Positions 25,906 through 35,443 of a stretch of DNA of 64,000 nt are shown here, piece after piece; positions within the stretch are counted from its first letter, which is position 1, and each line of letters opens with the position of its first letter. The notes under the pieces were generated by a model that saw only the letters and a program-made list of their open reading frames with translations, was not told where the DNA came from and ran no database searches. The DNA comes from Streptomyces sp. MST-110588. GTDB taxonomy: Bacteria; Actinomycetota; Actinomycetes; Streptomycetales; Streptomycetaceae. The translations under genes and the position numbers were made by a program. Where the stretch lies: the NCBI RefSeq assembly GCF_022695595.1, contig NZ_CP074380.1:5772001-5836000 (forward strand). The letters are read 5' to 3'.

Positions 25906-26927
25906 ATGAGTGCTTCCTCTCAGGCTGACGGCGGCCGGTGCGTGTCCGACGGTGAAGTGTGGCTGGTGCTGGGGCCGGGCCTGGACCACACACGGGTCAA
26001 CGGCGAACTGGCGACCGTCCTCGCCAGCGGTTCGCCGACCGCTTCCGCGTCGTGCACACCGAGGATCTTCTTCTGGGCGTACGCGGCGGGCGGCTGGAGG
26101 TGCGGGACGCGGCGTCCGGGCGGTGCGTACCGGCCCCGGAGGTCGCCTACGCGCGGATGTCGACGCCGCTGCTGTCCACCGACCGGGAAATCACGCTGCT
26201 GCGGCACCTGGAAGGAATGGGCACCGTCCTGCTCAATCCGATCGATGCCGTCCTGGCGTGTGTGAACAAGTTCTGGCAGCTCCAGACCCTGGCCCTGGCC
26301 CTGGCCGGGCTGCCGGTGCCGGACACCCTGACGTACGCCCACGGGCCCCTGGACCGGGTTCTGGACGCGGTGCGGGGCCCGTGCGTGGTCAAGGCGGTAC
26401 GCGGGCACCGCGGGCAACAGGTGTTCCTGGCCGAGGACACGGCGCTGCTGCGGGAAGTCGCCGGCAGCCTCGATCAGCGGGTGCCGTACGCCTTCCAGCA
26501 CTACGTACGCCACTCGCACGGCCGTGACCTGCGGGTGATCGTGGTGGACGGCCGCGCGGTCACCGCCCAGGTCCGCGCGGCGAGCGACGGCGGCATCACC
26601 TCCAACCTCGCCCGCGGCGGCACCGCCACCCTCTGCCCCGGACTCCACCCCGCCGCCGAACGCCTGGCCGAGCGCGCCGCCCGGGCCCTGGGCATGGTGG
26701 TGTCCGGCGTCGACCTGCTCTTCGAACCCGACGGGGCATTCACGGTGTGCGAGGTGAACGTCAACGTCGCCTGGAGAGCGACCATGCCCACCGTCGCCCC
26801 CGCCATCGCCGACGCCTGCCGGGCCCGGCTCCGTGCCCACCCGGCACCACCGGGGCCGCACGCCGGCGACGCGACGTCCCGGCCCGGGCCGCCGGACCGC
26901 CCGCGTGAGCCACGACCGCCCGCGTGA
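25906..26927 (+). pseudogene. RimK-like ATP-grasp ligase with an N-terminal frameshift
   Basis: From ATG 25906 (GAGG upstream) the frame reads GEVWLVLGPGLDHTRVNGEL. At about 26022 one base is missing, and the family sequence continues in the next frame as QRFADRFRVVHTEDLLLG through to the stop at 26927. The ATP-grasp core is intact: GPCVVKAVRGHRGQ, RDLRVIVVDG and VCEVNVNVAW (metal ligands Glu and Asn). Such enzymes join amino acids or peptides through acyl phosphate. A shorter product could start at GTG 25959 in the second frame and keep all of the catalytic core. It may be a sequencing error or a true lesion. Confidence 0.75.
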
Positions 26928-27009
26928 GCCGTGGTCACCGGCGTGAGCGGCGATCACCCGCGCGAGCGATCACCGGCGTGAGCGGCCCCGACGCCGGACG
27001 GGGCGGCGG

Positions 27010-27525
27010 TCAGGTGCGCCACCGTCCGGCGAGTGCTTCGCGGACGTACGCGTCGGACTCTCCGAACGTCGTCTCGGTGTGCCCGCCGGTCCGCGCGACC
27101 CGCTGTTCGTAGGTGGTGCGTGCCGTCGCGTCGTGGGAGAAACGGCCCCAGGAGTGCACCAGACAGATCACCTCGCGGTCCCGGACGGCGTCGCTCATGG
27201 CGGCGAGGAGCGCGGTGAACTGCGGGCGTACGTCACCGATGGCGTCGTCGCCGCGGTCGAACCACCGTCCGGCGACCTCCCAGCCCTGTTCCGCCGCGTA
27301 GTTCCGGCAGCCGTCGAGGCGCATGTCGAGCAGGCGGTGGGACCGCGTGGCGTTGCGGTCGTAGACGAACGCGAGCGGTGCTTGCCGCGGGACCGTCGTA
27401 TGTGTGCTGCCGCGGGTGGCTCCATCGGAAGCGTGAGCCACCGTGCCGTGTGCGTCACCGCCTGGCGGGCCGAGGCGGTATTCCCGGTCCGCGACGCGGA
27501 CATCGTCCTGTTCACTGGTGTCCAT
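27010..27525 (-). CDS. Serine-recombinase-like N-terminal domain protein lacking the catalytic serine
   Basis: A 171-residue protein. The core (about 50-140) resembles the resolvase fold: LAFVYDRNATRS, RLDGCRNYAAEQGWEVAGRW, RPQFTALLAAMSDA, ICLVHSWGRFSHD. In active serine recombinases the first strand reads Y-x-R-x-S; here it is YDRNA, with Ala or Thr where the nucleophile should be. No DNA-binding C-terminal domain is present. It is probably not a recombinase but a domesticated fold. It is divergent from the DprA-like gene, 27 bases between starts. Confidence 0.65.
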   Translation of the reverse strand: MDTSEQDDVRVADREYRLGPPGGDAHGTVAHASDGATRGSTHTTVPRQAPLAFVYDRNATRSHRLLDMRLDGCRNYAAEQGWEVAGRWFDRGDDAIGDVRPQFTALLAAMSDAVRDREVICLVHSWGRFSHDATARTTYEQRVARTGGHTETTFGESDAYVREALAGRWRT

Positions 27526-27552
27526 GTACCGATCTCAGCCGAAGGGGCGCCG

Positions 27553-28044
27553 GTGTGGGATATGACGAGCTGTGACACGGACTTGATCACGGCTCGGAGG
27601 GTGACGATCACCGGGACGAGGGAGACGAGCCACCGGAGCGTGGAGTGGTTCGACGGCCTGTTCGCCGGTTACCTCGCGCCGTTCGCCACCGGCGGGACAC
27701 ATTTTTACGTCGGTGGGGCACTCGGAATCGACAGCCTGGCTCTTCTTTGGCTGGCGGGAAATACGGGGTCCTCCCTTACCGTCGTCGTGCCGGGTACGGC
27801 CCGGGAACAGCCGGCCGACGCGCGAGAGGCGATCTCACGTGTCCGGGACCGGGTGTCGTCGGTCGTCGAGTTGGGCGCGTCGCCTCTTCGTACGGCCGCT
27901 TTTCACGCGCGGAACCGGTGGATGGTCGACCGCAGTGACCTCACGATCGGTTTTCCGCTCGCCGGCCGGACGTCTTCCGGGACATGGCAAACACTCGACT
28001 ATACGGCGGAACGAGGGCTGCCACGCCTGATCGTGCCTGTCTGA
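27553..28044 (+). CDS. DprA/SMF-like Rossmann nucleotide-binding protein
   Basis: A 163-residue protein from GTG 27553 (GAAGGGG upstream; ATG 27562 is possible). Features are RRVTITGTRETSHRS, THFYVGGALGIDSLALLWLA and NRWMVDRSDLTIGFPLAG. This is the SLOG/DprA-like fold that binds ssDNA or nucleotides. It is much shorter than DprA, as in stand-alone SLOG proteins linked to nucleotide signalling. It stands 25 bases before an XRE regulator, with which it probably forms an operon. Confidence 0.7.
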   Translation: MWDMTSCDTDLITARRVTITGTRETSHRSVEWFDGLFAGYLAPFATGGTHFYVGGALGIDSLALLWLAGNTGSSLTVVVPGTAREQPADAREAISRVRDRVSSVVELGASPLRTAAFHARNRWMVDRSDLTIGFPLAGRTSSGTWQTLDYTAERGLPRLIVPV

Positions 28045-28069
28045 GCCGGGACCAGGCATGATGAGACGT

Positions 28070-29398
28070 ATGAGTACGCAGGACCAGCGCGTCGGCGCGG
28101 CCGTCCTCAAAAGGCTCCGGCTGTCGCGTGGTTGGTCCCTTTCCGACATGGCCAAGGCGCTCATCGACACGGCCTCCGGCCTGGGGCTGCCGGCTCTTCC
28201 CGGTGTCACCAGCGTGCAGCGGTCGGTCGCCCGGTGGGAGAGTGCCACCGGTTTCAGCCTTCCGGGTGAGCGCTATCAACTGCTCCTCGCTCACGTCTAC
28301 GCGCGCACGTCGTCCGGGTACGCGGTCGGGCCGGGGAGCGACTTCGCGGAACTGCTCGGCGCGTTGAGCCGGTTCGGCGTCGCCGAGCGTCGGCTCGCCG
28401 AGTTGCGGACGCTGATGATGCGCGCGGGCCCCGAAAGAGGGGCCGGGCTCCTCGCTCTTCTCGGACCGACGGCCAACGTGTCTTTGGCGGACGCGCTCGC
28501 CGATCCGGGGCGCGTCGACGACGAACTCGTCAGGGTACTGAAGGGGGCTGTCGCGGCCGTCGACGCCGAGGTCGGATCGGTACCTTTCGTACGGCTGCAG
28601 CTGCTGCTGAGCCCTGTTGTGCAGGCATGTCAGAAGCTGCTCAGTGGTGCGGTGGCGCCGCCGCTGCTGTCGGATCTGCGCACGACAGCGGCGCAGGCGT
28701 ACAAGCTCGCAGCCCGCCTGGCGTTCGAGACCCGTGACGACGGCGCCTCCCTCGCTTTCTACCGCGCGGCCACCGATGTGGCCGGCCGCCTCTCCGCGTG
28801 GCGTCGTTCGGCGGTTCTCATGAGCAGTGCTCTGGTCACGCTGTACACATCGGGGGTGGACGGTGCACGTACGATCGTGGACGCGGCGGTACGGGACGCG
28901 CGCAGCGGTGACAGCGTCACGGTCCGGGCGCGTGCCCATGCCTTGCAGGCGGAGATCGCCGCACGGTCCGGATCCCGGCGACACGCTCAGGCCGCCTTGG
29001 CCCTGTCCTGGTACGACATGGACGGCGATCACAGAGGGGACCCGTCTTCGGCAAGCTTCTCGGAGGACCACCTTCGCGGGTTCGAAGGGGTCTGCAACCT
29101 GTTCGTCGGCGATGCCGCGGCAGCACACGATCACTTCGAGCGGGCGGCCAACGCGCTCGTCGCACCGCGTGAGCGGATTCAAGCGGCGATCATCTCGACC
29201 GACCAGGCGCTGGCCCGGATCCGCCTCGGCGCCCCGCAGGACGCCGCCGCGTTGCTGCATCACTGCGTGGACGCGGCGGCAGGCACGGGCAGCCGGGTGG
29301 CGATGCTGCGCTTGCGTACGGCTCGGGACGAGCTTGGGCCTTGGCGGCACGAGCGGTGGGCGGGGGACCTCGACGATCACCTGATCGCCGCGATGTAG
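28070..29398 (+). CDS. XRE-type regulator with TPR-like C-terminus
   Basis: A 442-residue protein. The N-terminal HTH spans about 10-65 (VLKRLRLSRGWSLSDMAKAL, VTSVQRSVARWESA). The rest is a chain of Ala/Leu-rich helices of TPR type (about 170-430). This build is common in Streptomyces regulators. ATG 28070 was chosen over 28058 by the conserved MSTQDQRVG start. It probably regulates itself and the DprA-like gene in front. Confidence 0.85.
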   Translation: MSTQDQRVGAAVLKRLRLSRGWSLSDMAKALIDTASGLGLPALPGVTSVQRSVARWESATGFSLPGERYQLLLAHVYARTSSGYAVGPGSDFAELLGALSRFGVAERRLAELRTLMMRAGPERGAGLLALLGPTANVSLADALADPGRVDDELVRVLKGAVAAVDAEVGSVPFVRLQLLLSPVVQACQKLLSGAVAPPLLSDLRTTAAQAYKLAARLAFETRDDGASLAFYRAATDVAGRLSAWRRSAVLMSSALVTLYTSGVDGARTIVDAAVRDARSGDSVTVRARAHALQAEIAARSGSRRHAQAALALSWYDMDGDHRGDPSSASFSEDHLRGFEGVCNLFVGDAAAAHDHFERAANALVAPRERIQAAIISTDQALARIRLGAPQDAAALLHHCVDAAAGTGSRVAMLRLRTARDELGPWRHERWAGDLDDHLIAAM

Positions 29399-29499
29399 CC
29401 GGTCGTCGAGGCGGCCGGGTGAGCTCCTGGGCGGCGGATGGGCTGCTCTGTGGGGTACTTGTACGGTGGGAGCCCACCTGGGGACGGAGGCGGGGGACT

Positions 29500-30192
29500 G
29501 TGGGTGAGTTCAGGTACCGGGGGCCGGTCGGGGGGCAGGAGCGGCTGCGGGACAAGGTGGGGCATGCGCTGCGGGCGGCTTTGATCGCGGGGGAGCTGCG
29601 GCCCGGGTCGGTGTATTCGGCGCCGGCGCTGGCGGCGGACTTCGGGGTGTCGCCGACGCCCGTGCGGGAGGCGATGCTCGATCTGGTGCGTGAGGGACTG
29701 GTGGAGCCCGTACGGAACAAAGGGTTCCGGATCACCGAGGTGAGTGAGCGGGACCTTGACCAGTTCGCGGAGATACGGGCGCTGATCGAGGTGCCCACGG
29801 TGGGGCGGGTGGCGCGTACGGCGTCCCGGGAGCAGCTCGCGGCGTTGCGGCCGGTGGCCGAGGAGATCGTTTCGGCGGCGCGGGAGCATGACCTCATCGG
29901 TTATCTGGAGGCCGACCGGCGCTTCCATCTGGGACTGCTGGGGCTCAGCGGGAATGAGCGGCTGGTGGAGGCCGTGGGGGAGCTGCGCAAGCGGTCGCGG
30001 CTCTACGGGCTGACCCGGCTGGACGAGCGGGGGGAGCTGCTGCCCTCGGCGCGGGAGCACGTGGAGTTGCTGGACCTGGCACTCGCGGGTGACGCTGAAG
30101 GGGCCCAGGCGTGCATGGCACGGCATCTGGGGCATGTCAGGTCGTTGTGGGCGCGGGCCGCTCGGGAGGGCGGGGCCGCCGCTGGGTCGTAG
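29500..30192 (+). CDS. GntR-family regulator (FCD subfamily)
   Basis: A 230-residue protein. The N-terminal winged helix has LIAGELRPGSVYSAPALAAD and VSPTPVREAMLDLVREGLVE. The C-terminal FCD helical domain has IRALIEVPTVGRVA, DRRFHLGLLGLSGN and REHVELLDLALAGD with metal-binding His/Asp positions. FCD members sense carboxylic acids. The start GTG 29500 has GGAGG about 9 bases upstream. Target unknown; no metabolic gene is adjacent. Confidence 0.88.
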   Translation: MGEFRYRGPVGGQERLRDKVGHALRAALIAGELRPGSVYSAPALAADFGVSPTPVREAMLDLVREGLVEPVRNKGFRITEVSERDLDQFAEIRALIEVPTVGRVARTASREQLAALRPVAEEIVSAAREHDLIGYLEADRRFHLGLLGLSGNERLVEAVGELRKRSRLYGLTRLDERGELLPSAREHVELLDLALAGDAEGAQACMARHLGHVRSLWARAAREGGAAAGS

Positions 30193-30441
30193 CCGTACGG
30201 ATGGTGCGGCTGCCGCCGGGGCGCTACGGGCGCTGTGGGCCGTGGGGCTGCTTCGGGGGCGGTGCGGTGGGCCGGTGGTGGGCCCGGTGGTAAAGGGGTG
30301 ACGCGCTTATTGTCAGTGCAATGTCACATTACTAAGGTACGGGGCGCAGGTCGCACCTGGAGCTGATGGCACGTCAACTGACGCGCGTGCAGACGCGGTT
30401 GAGGGCACGCGCGTCGCCCACCCCCTCGGCAGGAGTGATCG

Positions 30442-32772
30442 ATGTCCTCAATACGTACCGGTACCGTGCGCAGGTGTCTGGGCGCTGTCGGTCTGTCGGT
30501 CTGTGTGGCGTTCTCGGCGTTTCCGGCGGCTCAGGCCGCGTCGCCGCCCGCGCACGTCCGTCCTGCGGCCCCGGCCGCCATCGCTGCTTCGGCCGCCGCC
30601 GCCCCGGCCGCCGCCGTGGCCCGGGCCGCCGATCCGCCCGAGAAGGGCCGTGGGCACTTCGACGTGGCCGACCGGGTGGCGCGGGCCCCGAAGCCGGCGG
30701 CCCGGGACCTGGGGCCCGGCGGCGGGCTGATCGCCCGGGGGCGCGTTCCCGGGGACATCTCCCAGGGCGTGGGGCGGCTGCCCGACCGGGGGAAGGCGGG
30801 CGGCGATCCGGGCGTACGGGCGCTGGGCGGGAGCGTGCCGTGCACGCTGGACGGGATCACCCGTCTGGACCCCGAGCGCCTGGCGGACTTCCTCGCCGAC
30901 CCCGCCGTCACCGCGGACGGCTGTCTGCGCGGGCTGATCTGGACGTGGGACGCCCGGCTCGTCCCGGTGCTGTCCCGGGCCCATGTGCAGGCCGTGGCCG
31001 CTCGGATCAGCGCGCTGGCGCCCCGGCACGACGGCAGGAACAGCAGCCATCTGACCGAGCTGTTCACCTATCTGCACGCGGCGGTCTACCACGACTTCTC
31101 GCGGCAGGAGATCGACCTCACCGACCCGGCCACCGTCGAGGCGATGCGCCGCGCCGTCGCCGCCTTCGGCACCGCGGACCGTACGTTCGACGTCACCCGG
31201 GCCAACGCCGAGGCGCTGCGCGAGGCGCTGACCACCGCCAGTTCCGCCGGACTGCGCCAGCACCAGCTCGCGCTGATCAAGCGGGTGCTGTCCACCATGG
31301 CGGCCGGGCGGCCGACCGCGACCGACGCCTCCTGGGGCGGGGCGGTGCTCGCCGCGCTGTCCGTGAACTACCTGGGGATCTACCCCGGCAACAAGGACGC
31401 GGCCTTCCACCGGGCGGCGGCGGCCGACGCCGACTACCGCGCGGCCTTCCGGGCCTTCTCCGGTCACCTCCACCTCAAGGGCACGGTCAACGCCTGGACG
31501 GTCCGTGACGCGCTCAGCGAGTACGGCCGCTTCGGGCAGATCGACGGGCTCAAGGACGGCATCGTCAGCGACCTGGGCCGGCTGCTGCCGGTGGCCGAGA
31601 AGAACTTCGGGAACTTCGGCGCCCCCTGGGCGGCCGTCGCCTCCTGGCTCAACTTCTACGGGGTCTGCGCCACGTACGGGGTCTGTACGGCCCAGATCGA
31701 GAAGCGGATCTTCCCGAACACGTACTCGTACGACAAGGGCGCCCTCGTGGTCCGTACGGCGCTGGACCGGGCCACCGTCGACCAGCTCTACTACGCCGCC
31801 AAGCAGGTACGGGCCCACTTCTTCCGCGTGCTGGGGACCGACGTCCCGCTGGCCGGCGACACCAACACCACCCTGCACACCCACCTGTACGCCTCCCGCG
31901 CACAGTACGAGGTGATGCACCCGCTGCTCACCGGCATGGGCACCAACAACGGCGGCGTCTACATCGAGAAGGGCGCGACCTTCTACACCTACCAGCGGCG
32001 TGTCCCGCAGGACTCCTCCCTCACCCTCGAAGAGCTCTTCCGGCACGAGTACACCCACTACCTCAACGGGCGCTGGGCGGTCCCCGGCAGCTTCGGCGAG
32101 GGCCCCTGGTACACGGGCGACCTGACGACCGCGATGGACGAGGGCACCGCCGAGTTCTTCGACGGGGCCACCCGCGATGACGGGGTCAAGGTACGCAAGT
32201 CCCTGGTCAAGGGCATCATCGCGGACACCGCTGGGGGCGGCCCGCGGATGAGCGTCAACCGGATGCTGCACGCCACCTACGACGGTGACGGCTTCCGCTT
32301 CTACAACTACGCGGGCACCTTCTTCGAGTTCCTGTGGCAGCGCCACCCCTCGATGCTCCGTGAGATGTACGGCTACCAGCGCGCCGACAACCCGTCCGGC
32401 TTCGACGCCTGGCGCACCCGTACCGGCTCCGACACGGGCCTCCAGCGGGAGTACGACGCCTTCCTCGACGCGCAGATCGCCCAGGTGGGGGACCTGTACG
32501 TACCCGACACCACCTTCACGCCCGTCGGCTCGCTCCGGTACTCCACGGCCGCCGAGGTCCGCTCCGCGTTCACCACGGCCACCGGGATCACCCCGAATGC
32601 GGTACGAACGGTGACACGGCGGGACGGCCCCGCTTCACCTGCACGGGCCGTATCACCGCCAGCCTCACCGACGCCCGCAACCCCGACAAGGTCTTCGCGG
32701 ACATGTCCGAGACGGTCGACTACTTCGTCCTGGACCGCGCCAAGCCCGCCGCGAACAACCTCGCCGACATGA
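30442..32772 (+). CDS. Secreted M9 collagenase with a late frameshift
   Basis: A Sec signal peptide (about 1-32, ending AQAA), a Pro/Ala-rich propeptide, a helical activator domain (about 130-420) and the M9 metalloprotease domain. The zinc site is FRHEYTHYLNGRW with the third ligand in MDEGTAEFFDG. At about 32628 one base is missing. The frame read from the start then gives a Ser/Thr/Pro-rich tail to 32772. The expected ending (RFTCTGRITASLTD, NCSFGAVQIW) continues in another frame to a stop at 32856-32858. The catalytic domain is untouched, so the enzyme may still be active. Confidence 0.85.
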   Translation: MSSIRTGTVRRCLGAVGLSVCVAFSAFPAAQAASPPAHVRPAAPAAIAASAAAAPAAAVARAADPPEKGRGHFDVADRVARAPKPAARDLGPGGGLIARGRVPGDISQGVGRLPDRGKAGGDPGVRALGGSVPCTLDGITRLDPERLADFLADPAVTADGCLRGLIWTWDARLVPVLSRAHVQAVAARISALAPRHDGRNSSHLTELFTYLHAAVYHDFSRQEIDLTDPATVEAMRRAVAAFGTADRTFDVTRANAEALREALTTASSAGLRQHQLALIKRVLSTMAAGRPTATDASWGGAVLAALSVNYLGIYPGNKDAAFHRAAAADADYRAAFRAFSGHLHLKGTVNAWTVRDALSEYGRFGQIDGLKDGIVSDLGRLLPVAEKNFGNFGAPWAAVASWLNFYGVCATYGVCTAQIEKRIFPNTYSYDKGALVVRTALDRATVDQLYYAAKQVRAHFFRVLGTDVPLAGDTNTTLHTHLYASRAQYEVMHPLLTGMGTNNGGVYIEKGATFYTYQRRVPQDSSLTLEELFRHEYTHYLNGRWAVPGSFGEGPWYTGDLTTAMDEGTAEFFDGATRDDGVKVRKSLVKGIIADTAGGGPRMSVNRMLHATYDGDGFRFYNYAGTFFEFLWQRHPSMLREMYGYQRADNPSGFDAWRTRTGSDTGLQREYDAFLDAQIAQVGDLYVPDTTFTPVGSLRYSTAAEVRSAFTTATGITPNAVRTVTRRDGPASPARAVSPPASPTPATPTRSSRTCPRRSTTSSWTAPSPPRTTSPT

Positions 32773-32908
32773 ACTGCTCCTTCGGCGCCGTGCAGATCTG
32801 GACGGACGGCCGGGCCGGCACGGCCCCCTTCACCTGCGACGGACCGCTGCGCGGCTGACACCGGCCGACCGCGCCCGCCGGCCGGCCCGGCCCGTGGAGA
32901 TCGGTGAA

Positions 32909-32930
32909 AGTCATCCCGGTCGGGATGACT
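32909..32930 (+). terminator. Stem-loop terminator after collagenase
   Basis: A perfect 9-bp stem AGTCATCCC/GGGATGACT with the 4-base loop GGTC, 50 bases after the original collagenase stop. Confidence 0.75.
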
Positions 32931-33138
32931 GGACCGTGGATTGCTGGGCAGGGGTGCGGGACGGTCCGGCTCGCGGGACACCTCCGCCGTACGCCGTGGG
33001 TGCCGCCCATGGTGTACGGCGTTGCGGTGCTCCCTCCCGGGGGCCCGGAAGGGGCACCTTCGTGGAATACCTCCGGGGGTGCCCGGGTTACCGCGGCAGG
33101 ACCGAAGACAGACCGGAACCGGAAGCAGGGACGTACGT

Positions 33139-33567
33139 ATGAGCACCGTAGAGCTCACCAAGGAAAACTTCGACGAGGTCGTCTCCGGCAACGACTTCGT
33201 ACTGATCGACTTCTGGGCCGGGTGGTGCGGCCCGTGCAAGCAGTTCGGCCCGGTCTTCGAGCGGTCCTCCGACAAGCACCAGGACCTGGTCTTCGCCAAG
33301 GTCGACACCGAGGCACAGCCCGAGCTGGCGAGCGCCTTCGAGATCCGCTCGATCCCCACGCTGATGATCATCCGCGACAACATCGCGGTCTTCGCCCAGC
33401 CCGGCGCGCTGCCGGAAAGCGCGCTGGAGGACGTCATCGGACAGGCCCGCAACCTGGACATGGACGAGGTACGCGCCTCGGTCGCCCAGGCCCAGCAGGA
33501 GGCGCAGCAGCAGGAGGCCCAGCAGCAGGGGCAGGACCGGCAGGGAGCGCAGGACGGCGGTGAGTGA
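33139..33567 (+). CDS. Thioredoxin
   Basis: A 142-residue protein with the thioredoxin fold and active site FWAGWCGPCKQFGPVF, cis-Pro in SIPTLMII. It reduces protein disulfides in the cytosol. The last 30 residues are an unusual Gln/Ala/Glu-rich tail (repeated QQEAQ). The stop overlaps the following phosphatase gene by 8 bases. Confidence 0.93.
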   Translation: MSTVELTKENFDEVVSGNDFVLIDFWAGWCGPCKQFGPVFERSSDKHQDLVFAKVDTEAQPELASAFEIRSIPTLMIIRDNIAVFAQPGALPESALEDVIGQARNLDMDEVRASVAQAQQEAQQQEAQQQGQDRQGAQDGGE

Positions 33568-34156
33568 CCTGCTGCTGGTCCGGCACGGCGAGACCGCGTG
33601 GAGCCTGACGGGGCAGCACACGAGCTGGACGGACCTGCGGCTGACCGCCGACGGCGAGGAGCAGGCCCGCGCGCTGCGCCCGCTGCTCTCGGGCCGGAAG
33701 ACCGGCGCGGTGTTCGCCAGCCCCATGACGCGGGCGCTGCGCACCGCAGAGCTGGCCGGCCTGCCCGACCCGACGGTCGACCCCGACCTGCGGGAGTGGG
33801 ACTACGGCGGCTACGAAGGCGTCACCACCGCCGAGATCCACCGGACCCGGCCCGGCTGGTTCCTCTTCCGGGACGGCGTCGAGGCCGGACCGGCCGATCA
33901 CCCGGGCGAGTCACCCGCGCAGGTCGGGGCGCGTGCCGACCGGGTGCTGGCCCGGATCGCGCCGCTGCTGGAAACCGGCGGGGGAGATGTGGTGCTGGTG
34001 GGGCACGCGCACTTCCTGCGGGTGCTGGCGGCCAGGCGGCTGGGGCTCGACCCGTCGGCCGGCGCGCACTTCACCTTCGAGACCGGTGCGGTGGGCGTGC
34101 TGGGGACGGAGCACGGGCGCCCCGCGGTGGTGGCCTGGAACGCACGGTCGCTGTGA
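33560..34156 (+). CDS. Histidine phosphatase (phosphoglycerate-mutase-like)
   Basis: A 198-residue protein with the catalytic LLLVRHGETAWS, second-site SPMTRALRTAEL, and VLVGHAHFLRVLA with the second His. It fits the acid- or sugar-phosphatase branch (CobC/PhoE-like) more than true mutases. GTG start overlaps the thioredoxin gene. Substrate unknown. Confidence 0.9.
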   Translation: MSDLLLVRHGETAWSLTGQHTSWTDLRLTADGEEQARALRPLLSGRKTGAVFASPMTRALRTAELAGLPDPTVDPDLREWDYGGYEGVTTAEIHRTRPGWFLFRDGVEAGPADHPGESPAQVGARADRVLARIAPLLETGGGDVVLVGHAHFLRVLAARRLGLDPSAGAHFTFETGAVGVLGTEHGRPAVVAWNARSL

Positions 34157-34172
34157 CCCCACCCCATATGGG

Positions 34173-34321
34173 TGCTGCGGGGCCGTACGGGCTCCGGGTC
34201 CGTACGGCCCCGAACCCGCGCCCGTACGTCCGTACGCTGTTGTGAGTCCGCGGCCGGTCCCGCGCCCGTACGCCCGTACTCCGTTCTGAGTGCGTACGGC
34301 CCGGTCCCGCGCCCGTACGCC
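34173..34321. repeat. CGTACG-rich repeats between convergent genes
   Basis: A 21-bp direct repeat starting CCGGTCCCGCGCCCGTACG occurs at 34254-34274 and 34301-34321, within a run of about ten CGTAC/GTACG words between the phosphatase and MreB-like genes. It probably acts as a convergent terminator or is a non-coding repeat. The short palindrome CCCATATGGG lies at 34163-34172. Confidence 0.6.
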
Positions 34322-34330
34322 GCTGCCCGC

Positions 34331-35362
34331 TCAGGGCGCCATCGGATCGAGGTGCAGGGGTTCCACCTTGCCCTCGATCATCGCCCCCAGCCCCTTGACC
34401 GCGCAGATGCCCGGCTCATGGGCGAGGTGCACCGGCATGGCCGTCCCCCGGCGGATCATCGGCTCCAGGCCGGGGACCAGCGCACTGCCGCCCGCCAGCA
34501 TGATGCCGCGCTCGCCCAGGTCGGCCACCAGGTCGGGCGGGCAGCGGCGCAGCACCGAGCCGATGCCGTCCAAGATGCCCGTCATCGGCGTGTGGATGGC
34601 GTTGCGCACCCGCTCGGTGTCCACCAGGACCGAGCGGGCCCGGCCGCTGACCACGTCCCGGCCGTGCACCTCCGTCGAGCAGGGCGCCGGCCCGGCCTCC
34701 TCGCTCAGCATCACGTGCAGCGGCCGTACGGCCTGGCTCGGCACCATCAGGGCGTGGTGCTGCCGCAGGTGCTGGACCACCGCGTGGTCGATGGCGTCAC
34801 CGCCCACCGGGACACTCTGCGCGGCCACGATCGAGCCCAGCGAGAGAACCGCCACCTCCGTGGTCCCCGCGCCGCACACCACGATCATCGTCGCTTCCGG
34901 GTACTCCACCGGGAGCCCGCAGCCCACCGCCGCCGCGACCAGCGTGTCCACCAGTTCCACCCGGCGCGCCCCCAGTCCGCTGAGGGTCTCCACGGCGGCT
35001 CGCTGGGCCAGCGGCTCGCTGCCGTACGGGAGACAGACCGCGGCCCGCAGGGAGGGCCGGCGCCGCCAGGTCCTGCGCAGCTTGTCGCCGACCAGATGGC
35101 GCAGCAGCCGCTGCGCCATGTCGATGTCCACGACGGTGCCGCCGCACACCGGGCGGACGACACGGATGTGCTCGGGCGTGCGTCCGTCCATGACCTCGGC
35201 CTCCGCGCCCACGGCGATCAGCGCGCCGGAGCGGACGTTGACGGCCGCGACGGTCGGCTCGTCGACGACCAGGCCCATGTTCTTGACGTACACCCTGGTG
35301 CGGGCCGCGCCGAGGTCGACGGCGACCGAACAACGGTGCAACTGCGCCAGGCTGAGGGTCAT
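34331..35362 (-). CDS. MreB/Mbl-like actin-family protein
   Basis: A 343-residue actin-fold protein: phosphate-1 AVDLGAARTRVYV, phosphate-2 MIVVCGAGTTEVAVLSLG, adenosine site IMLAGGSALVPGLE. It lacks the hydrophobic and amphipathic start helix of classical MreB. It resembles Streptomyces Mbl, which supports spore-wall synthesis, and stands alone rather than in an mreBCD operon. Several active-site positions are relaxed compared with MreB. Confidence 0.85.
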   Translation of the reverse strand: MTLSLAQLHRCSVAVDLGAARTRVYVKNMGLVVDEPTVAAVNVRSGALIAVGAEAEVMDGRTPEHIRVVRPVCGGTVVDIDMAQRLLRHLVGDKLRRTWRRRPSLRAAVCLPYGSEPLAQRAAVETLSGLGARRVELVDTLVAAAVGCGLPVEYPEATMIVVCGAGTTEVAVLSLGSIVAAQSVPVGGDAIDHAVVQHLRQHHALMVPSQAVRPLHVMLSEEAGPAPCSTEVHGRDVVSGRARSVLVDTERVRNAIHTPMTGILDGIGSVLRRCPPDLVADLGERGIMLAGGSALVPGLEPMIRRGTAMPVHLAHEPGICAVKGLGAMIEGKVEPLHLDPMAP

Positions 35363-35443
35363 GGAGGGTTCCTCCCCGAGGGGCCGGTGTGGGGCGGGCG
35401 GCCACGGCAGGCCACTCGTCGGCCATTTTGGGGGTACGGAGCG

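Noticed and set aside
30448..32346. A 632-codon minus-strand frame
   Set aside because: Antisense to the collagenase, which carries signal peptide and HEYTH zinc site.
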